Shown: in pieces, positions 59,355 to 64,000 of the stretch
How the letters are laid out: each line of letters opens with the position of its first letter
Numbering within the stretch: the stretch's first letter is position 1
Assembly (NCBI GenBank): GCA_022419385.1
Contig: JAJUBI010000006.1
Location: forward strand, 1,550,001-1,614,000
Length of the DNA stretch: 64,000 nucleotides
Direction: 5' to 3'
Source of the DNA: Paraconiothyrium sp. Pb-2020
Taxonomy: Eukaryota > Ascomycota > Dothideomycetes > Pleosporales > Didymosphaeriaceae
The notes under the pieces: model-generated
What the model saw: only the letters and a program-made list of their open reading frames with translations
The model's database searches: none
What the model was told of the DNA's origin: nothing
Position numbers and translations under genes: made by a program

Positions 59355-60023
59355 GACGACCGGCGCATATTTTTGCCTGATGCTTTAGCGGAATCATTGT
59401 ACATTCGAAGCGCATTACGACTTCATTCTTATCTGCACAAAAAATATTCCACGCTCTTTATCGCGTGGCGCATGATGTTGGGAAAACGGGTGTTGTGATT
59501 TTCTGGGTTTTGTGCAGTCAGGCCGGCGATAGCATTAGGAGCGTCGTTCCTTGGATTTCTCTCCTTGTTTTGATATTCGACCTTCGGCGTTATCATAATA
59601 GGGCGATGTAGGATCATATATAGCCTAATGTGGAGACTGTACAATCACGCTTTCGGGACTTGTTTGCGTATTATTGGTGATGATTTTATAGAAAGTTGAA
59701 AGTGGTTGAATTTGGCATGGCGATCCGCCCTTATCTAGAGGCTTGCTAGGGACACAATATTGCAATTGGTCTCAGAGTCTTTTGTAAAGATATTTGAAGC
59801 CACCATAGCCGTAGTCTGCTGCATGTTGACATACAATATTGTTGACCTATAGCCCTATGCATGGCTAGCATTACGTACTAGTCGGGGCATTCTCGGCTGG
59901 CCAACCCACCCCTGCAGCTGGAGCTCCGCCATGATGCATCCCCAACATCCGACAACCCAATACACTCGCTCATTGTGCCTACCTACCCACGCCCAGTAAT
60001 CACGGGTAATACACCACAACACA
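59355..60023. other. Intergenic between csmB and END3
   Basis: 0.67 kb with an AT-rich 3' flank. Nothing recognised. Confidence 0.45.
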
Positions 60024-61285
60024 ATGGCACCCCGACGCATCGAACAAGAAGAAATCGAGAAGTACTGGGAAATATTCAGCTCCCTTTCGCAGGGCTCCAC
60101 CCATCTGGACGGCGCCCAAGCCGCCCCTGTGCTCAAAAACAGCCACCTCCGCGATGACCAGCTCGAGCGGGTGTGGGATTTGGCGGATGTAGATAACGAT
60201 GGCAAGCTCGACTTCGAGGAGTTCTGCGTGGCCATGCGCTTGATCTTCGACTTGATCAACGGGGTACGCCTAGGCGCCAATACACCCTGCAAGCTGCACA
60301 GCTGACAAAAGAACCACAGGAGACATCCGACGTACCGCAAACCCTCCCGGACTGGCTCGTTCCCGAATCCAAAGCCCACCTTGTCCAAGCGAACCGCGCA
60401 ATGAGCGGCGGCCTCCCCGCATTCGAAACGGTGGAAGACGACGACGACACGCCCGGCCTACGCGACGGTTTCGACTGGTACATGTCGCCGAACGACAAAT
60501 CTAAGTACGAAGAAATATACACGGCAAACCGCGACTCCCACGGTAACGTCTCCTTCTCGACGCTGCAACCACTCTTCGACTCTCTCGAAAACGTCCCAGA
60601 CTCAGATGTACGGTTCGCATGGAACCTGGTCAATCCCAAGGCGCGCGAAAACGTGGGCAAGGATGCGTGTTTGGCGTTTCTGCATATCTTGAATCAGAGG
60701 AGTGAGGGGTTCAGAGTACCGAGGAGCGTGCCGCCTAGTCTGCGCGCGAGCTTTGAGAAGGCCAACATCGACTATGATGTTGAGAGGACAGGAAATAGGT
60801 GGGCAGAGCGAGGCGGAGAGGAAACAGCGACGGGCAAAAAAGCCAAGTTTGGAGATGCATATCTGACACGTTTGGGCGTTGGCGATCGCGCGAATAACTA
60901 CGGCGCGAGAGCAAGAGGTACCGATCATGGCGGGCGTACCACCGAAGACTGGGAGGAGGTCCGGCTCAAAAAGCAGCTCAAGGAGCTTGAGGATAAGATT
61001 ACGTCTGTGGAGAAAGAGTCGGAGAATAGGCGGCATGGCAGGCGGGGAGACAGCAAGCCTGCCCTCGTGAAGCGGGAATTGGAGATGCTGCTCGACTACA
61101 AGAGAGGTGTACTGCGGGATCTGGACAGTGGGGATGGCGGCGCTGTCAAAGGTCTAGGCGGCATCAGGGACGAGATCGACACAGTCAAAGAACAAGTCGA
61201 AGGGCTACAGTCGCACCTCGAGAGGCGGAACGAAGTACTAGCCGACCTGCGAAGACAGATTGACGATGAGAAGGTAGCAAGATAG
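60024..61285 (+). CDS. END3: END3, EH-domain protein of the PAN1 actin/endocytosis complex
   Basis: Adaptor in the Pan1-End3-Sla1 complex at cortical actin patches, needed for endocytosis. Exons 60024-60263 and 60320-61285; 56-nt intron with CTGAC, phase 0; 401 residues, the usual size. The first EH domain (about 5-100) carries an EF-hand loop DVDNDGKLDFEEF. The intron falls at its end. A second EH-like region (DWYMSPNDKSKYEEIY) follows around residue 140. The C-terminal 130 residues form charged coiled coils (LKKQLKELEDKITSVEKE and VKEQVEGLQSHLERRNEV). It converges on the reductase gene, 107 nt away. Confidence 0.92.
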
Positions 61286-61392
61286 TATTGACATGCGTCG
61301 TAGCTCCGCATAATACCCACCAAATCACTGACGGTATCTAGCGTCCAATTTATTGTCCTGTGATCGCACCTCAATCTTCTAGTTATGTACGA

Positions 61393-62716
61393 CTACAACG
61401 TCCCCGTCTTCGCCCGCGCCTGTCTATCCGCCCTCACATACTGCCGTGGCCACTCAGCATTCGCCCCCAACTCCTCCGCCCATCTGTGCACCAAGTTCGG
61501 ATCTCGCAAAAACTCCGTCGCCACAAAAGCAAGATCTGCTTGCTTTTCGCTGACAACCTTCTGCGCAGTAGCAGCATCAGTGATCCGCCCTACGCCCGCG
61601 ACAAACATAGTCTTGCCGTGTTCATGAAGGGCGGTCTTGATTTCCTTAGCGAGATCAACCTGGTAAAACGCATCGTCCATGGGTATCGCTTGCTCCACAT
61701 TGTTTCCCCCCGAGGAGACGTCAAGTACATCAACGCCTTCGTCCGCAAGAAGCAGCGCAAGGGATATAGAGTCGGGAAGAGTCCATTGCGGTGTGGACGG
61801 GGAATGGCCCATCCAGTCCACGGCTGAGATGCGCACGGCGAAAGGCATGGTGTCTGGAACATTTGCACGGATCTCTCGAACGACCTCGAGCAGAAGGCGG
61901 ACGCGGTTTTCGAGAGAGCCGCCGTAAGCATCAGTGCGCGCGTCGTGTTCGAGATGGGAGACAGGAAGGAGGAAATGAGGTACCCATGCGCAGCATGAAT
62001 CTCAATAAAGTCGAACCCTGCCTCCACCGATCTCTTCGCAGCGGCGCCGAACGCTTTCACGACCTCGTGTATCTCGTCTACCGCCATTTCTTTCGGTGTG
62101 ATGTAATTCTCTTTGAACGGTATCGGACTCGCACCCCAGACTTGATCTGGCCACCCGCCATCGGCTTTCTCGGCGCGAACGACGGGGTGCCCGGGGTAGA
62201 TGGGCATCATGCTTGCTTTGCAGCCTGCGTGGCCTAGTTGTATGCCTATGTTGGCTTGTCCTCCTGCGGGTATCTCGAGGCTGTGAATGAAGTCGACAAC
62301 GCGTTTGTAGGATTTGATTTGACCATCATGCCAAAGGCCCGCATCGGAGGGGGAGGAGCGACCGTTTGAAGTGACAGCGGTAACTGCGTATGTCAGTACA
62401 GATCAAACATAAAGGCCGGTCTGTCACGTTGCTCTGGATTCGGAACAAAGACGCATTTGCTTTCGATAGACAGAAACACTGCTTGAAGGCTTTACGTACC
62501 TTCGACTATGGTGAGCGCGGCGCCGCGGAAGGCAAAGTGCCCGTGGTGCATGAGGTGAAAATCTGTGAGTTTGCCGTCCGGGAAAGAAGAGTACATTCCC
62601 ATGGGCGACACCACTATGCGATTACGAAGGTGAACGCCGCGGATTTGGAGAGGAGTGAAAAGTGTGGGAGAAGTGTTTTTGGTGGCATCGTTGTGTTCTT
62701 CGGTGATCGAACCCAT
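61393..62716 (-). CDS. Old-yellow-enzyme family FMN reductase (YqjM/NamA-like), apparently frameshifted
   Basis: Reduces activated C=C bonds with NAD(P)H through FMN. Exons 62716-62500 and 62383-61393, with a 116-nt intron in phase 1. The TIM-barrel landmarks are present: LFTPLQIRGVHLRNRIVVSP, MYSS, QLGHAGCKAS, the proton-relay/active region HAAHGYLISSFLSPISN, AYGGSLENRVRLLLEVV, and AGVGRITDAATA near the FMN phosphate. The family runs straight from SN into RTDxYGGS, but here the frame breaks at a GCGCGCG run (61936-61942). Two bases too many (or one too few) separate SNTTR from TDAYGGS. Removing two gives 401 residues, a normal length. Broken as read, the product would end at 61590. Divergent from a Zn2Cys6 gene across a promoter with two CGG palindromes. 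Confidence 0.85.
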
Positions 62717-62893
62717 GGTATCTTTGATATAGCGAGGGAATAGAACGACGCCAATTGCTGGTGTACAGATCCATGGTGGAACCTATAAAGAATTGACTAC
62801 TGCACTCTTGTACTCTTGTTATTTTCATGATTGCTGAACGGCAAGGATCAGCTACAGGGCGTGCACTGACTGTCGTTGACGGTGTGTTACTTC

Positions 62894-62910
62894 TCCGCCG
62901 TAACGGCGGA
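62894..62910. promoter_or_regulatory. Palindrome TCCGCCG-TAA-CGGCGGA
   Basis: Perfect 7+3+7 inverted repeat. Inverted CGG triplets are the classic target of Zn2Cys6 dimers. Here it lies about 180 nt from the reductase start and 240 nt from the regulator start. Confidence 0.6.
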
Positions 62911-63051
62911 AGGAATTGGTATGGCATGTACAAATGCTCGTGTAAATCTGGGTATGGCTACGCTAGTAATCGGTGGTGCACAAATAGGCCCGGGGCTTTA
63001 GCGTCTCGTTGGCGCTGACAAATGTAACATCATACAATATGGAATTGTTGC

Positions 63052-63070
63052 TTCCGCCGCCACGGCGGAA
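63052..63070. promoter_or_regulatory. Palindrome TTCCGCCG-CCA-CGGCGGAA
   Basis: Perfect 8+3+8 inverted repeat with the same core as the site 150 nt upstream and the same 3-base spacer length. About 80 nt before the regulator's ATG. Confidence 0.6.
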
Positions 63071-63152
63071 CGATATGATGCTTCTGACAAGCAAGATGAA
63101 TATTTCTTATCACGCCCGATTTTGGTTGTAGGTCTCACGAAAAAGCGTAGAA

Positions 63153-64000
63153 ATGTCAGACCACACGGCAGCGAAGAAGCGGAAGCTGCGAAAAGGCACC
63201 CACAGTTGCTGGGAGTGTAAGCGGCGAAAGGCGCGGTGCGTGTTCTCCGCCGGTGACGATACGATATGCGTTGGGTGTCGCCGGAGGGGGACCAATTGCG
63301 TTAATCAGAACGAGAGCGATGTTGAACCGGAGACTAAGGACAGCGCGACGAACAGCCGCCTGTTGCGAATCGAGGCGATGCTGGAAACGCTGCTTAAGCG
63401 ACAAGCAGCAAGCGCAATGGACGGCACTGCATCTGTAAATACATTAGAAGGAGAAAGCCTCCCGCCTGATCTGGGTCCGCAAAGGCGAGAAACGTGAGTG
63501 CTCCTACGCGGACAACATATCCACGAAAAGTCCGATATTGAGAAGTAGTTTTAGGTTGCAGAATGACATCCGAAGCACAAGATGCCAACGCACTTTGTCG
63601 AGGTCTCCGAAAATGTATACATCACTAAAATTGCCTCCCACGCGATCTTCGGTACACCGTGATTTGAACAACACTCTCTCAGGAACACTACACAGTCTCT
63701 TACCATCACAGGAGGAGTGCCAAAGGATCTGCAGCTCATCCAAATTTCTGCCTTGTTTCTTCCAGCAGATGTTGACTCGAGACTGGAAAACCCTGTCATC
63801 ACAAGACTTACCCATCCTCACGTCTAATCGTGTCGCAAGACTACCTTCACCAGACGTGCATCCTATACTCCTCGCGCAAAAGGTGTTGATGCTGGCTTGT
63901 CTAGCACAATTTATATCTCGGGAGTGGAGCGATTATGAGTTGAAACGTAGGGCAGAGCACATGGCATCCGCAGCCATCGACGTTGTTGCTAACGAGGAGC
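63153..64000 (+). CDS. Zn2Cys6 transcription factor, 5' part (runs off the window)
   Basis: Exon 1 is 63153-63493 and encodes a basic N-terminus, then the zinc cluster CWECKRRKARC..CVGCRRRGTNC at about residues 18-48. The third-to-fourth Cys spacing is longer than usual (CVFSAGDDTIC). A helical linker RLLRIEAMLETLLKRQ follows, a typical dimerisation element. A 61-nt intron (63494-63554) leads to exon 2, open to the window edge. Exon 2 begins with LQNDIRS and holds TLHSLLPSQEECQRIC and HPILLAQKVLMLACLAQF, like the start of the regulatory domain in related factors. The 3' end lies beyond 64000. The adjacent palindromes and divergent reductase suggest its targets. Confidence 0.85.

Larger units (their letters stand above)
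62717..63152. promoter_or_regulatory. Divergent promoter, OYE reductase and Zn2Cys6 regulator
   Basis: 0.44 kb with two copies of an inverted CGGCGG element (listed separately). The layout of a regulator next to an enzyme with shared palindromes suggests direct control, including autoregulation (inference). Confidence 0.5.

Overview
The window is from a filamentous ascomycete (Pezizomycotina, most likely a Dothideomycete). Genes carry 45-60 nt spliceosomal introns with GT..AG ends and CTRAC-type branch sites. The gene set includes a paired class V/class VI chitin synthase locus, a highly reducing-type polyketide synthase, Zn2Cys6 regulators, a CTF18 clamp loader, END3 and eIF5B. Gene models below were built by hand from open frames, splice signals and family motifs. 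Class assignment rests on recalled family features, not on a search.

Layout. 0.3-3 kb: a small secreted 8-cysteine protein (-), then a tRNA-Met(CAU) gene whose variable loop is split by a 54-nt insertion with all the marks of a spliceosomal intron. 3.2-6.5 kb: CTF18 (+). 7-10.6 kb: a 1102-residue membrane protein with a cytochrome b561-like C-terminal half (-). 11.5-18.1 kb: three unrecognised proteins (-), one with Pro/Tyr-rich tandem repeats. 19-25.8 kb: a KS-AT-DH-(degenerate ER)-KR-ACP polyketide synthase (-) cut by an in-frame TAA, with no tailoring genes beside it. 27.4-30.5 kb: a mitochondrial carrier (-), divergent from a SAP-like membrane protein gene (+) with five apparent one-base losses. 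31-37.7 kb: an FAD monooxygenase (+), then a GH31 alpha-xylosidase-like gene (-) divergent from an MFS sugar transporter (+). 39.3-40.9 kb: a Zn2Cys6 regulator (+) with an in-frame TAA. 42.2-45.6 kb: eIF5B (-). 46.4-59.4 kb: class V (-) and class VI (+) myosin-motor chitin synthases, head to head over a 1.9 kb shared promoter. 60-61.3 kb: END3 (+). 61.4-64 kb: an old-yellow-enzyme reductase (-) with one frame break, divergent from a Zn2Cys6 regulator (+) that runs off the window. The region between the last two holds two copies of a perfect CGG-type palindrome.

Functional groupings. The chitin synthase pair and END3 all serve polarised growth and the wall or endocytosis. The xylosidase and sugar transporter look like a two-gene sugar-use module. 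The reductase and its neighbouring regulator look like a regulator-enzyme pair.

The most unusual observation is the tRNA gene with an mRNA-type intron. The second pattern is that five protein genes in 64 kb show a broken frame (two nonsense codons, three with indels). Either real decay or assembly error could explain this, and read-level checks would separate them.
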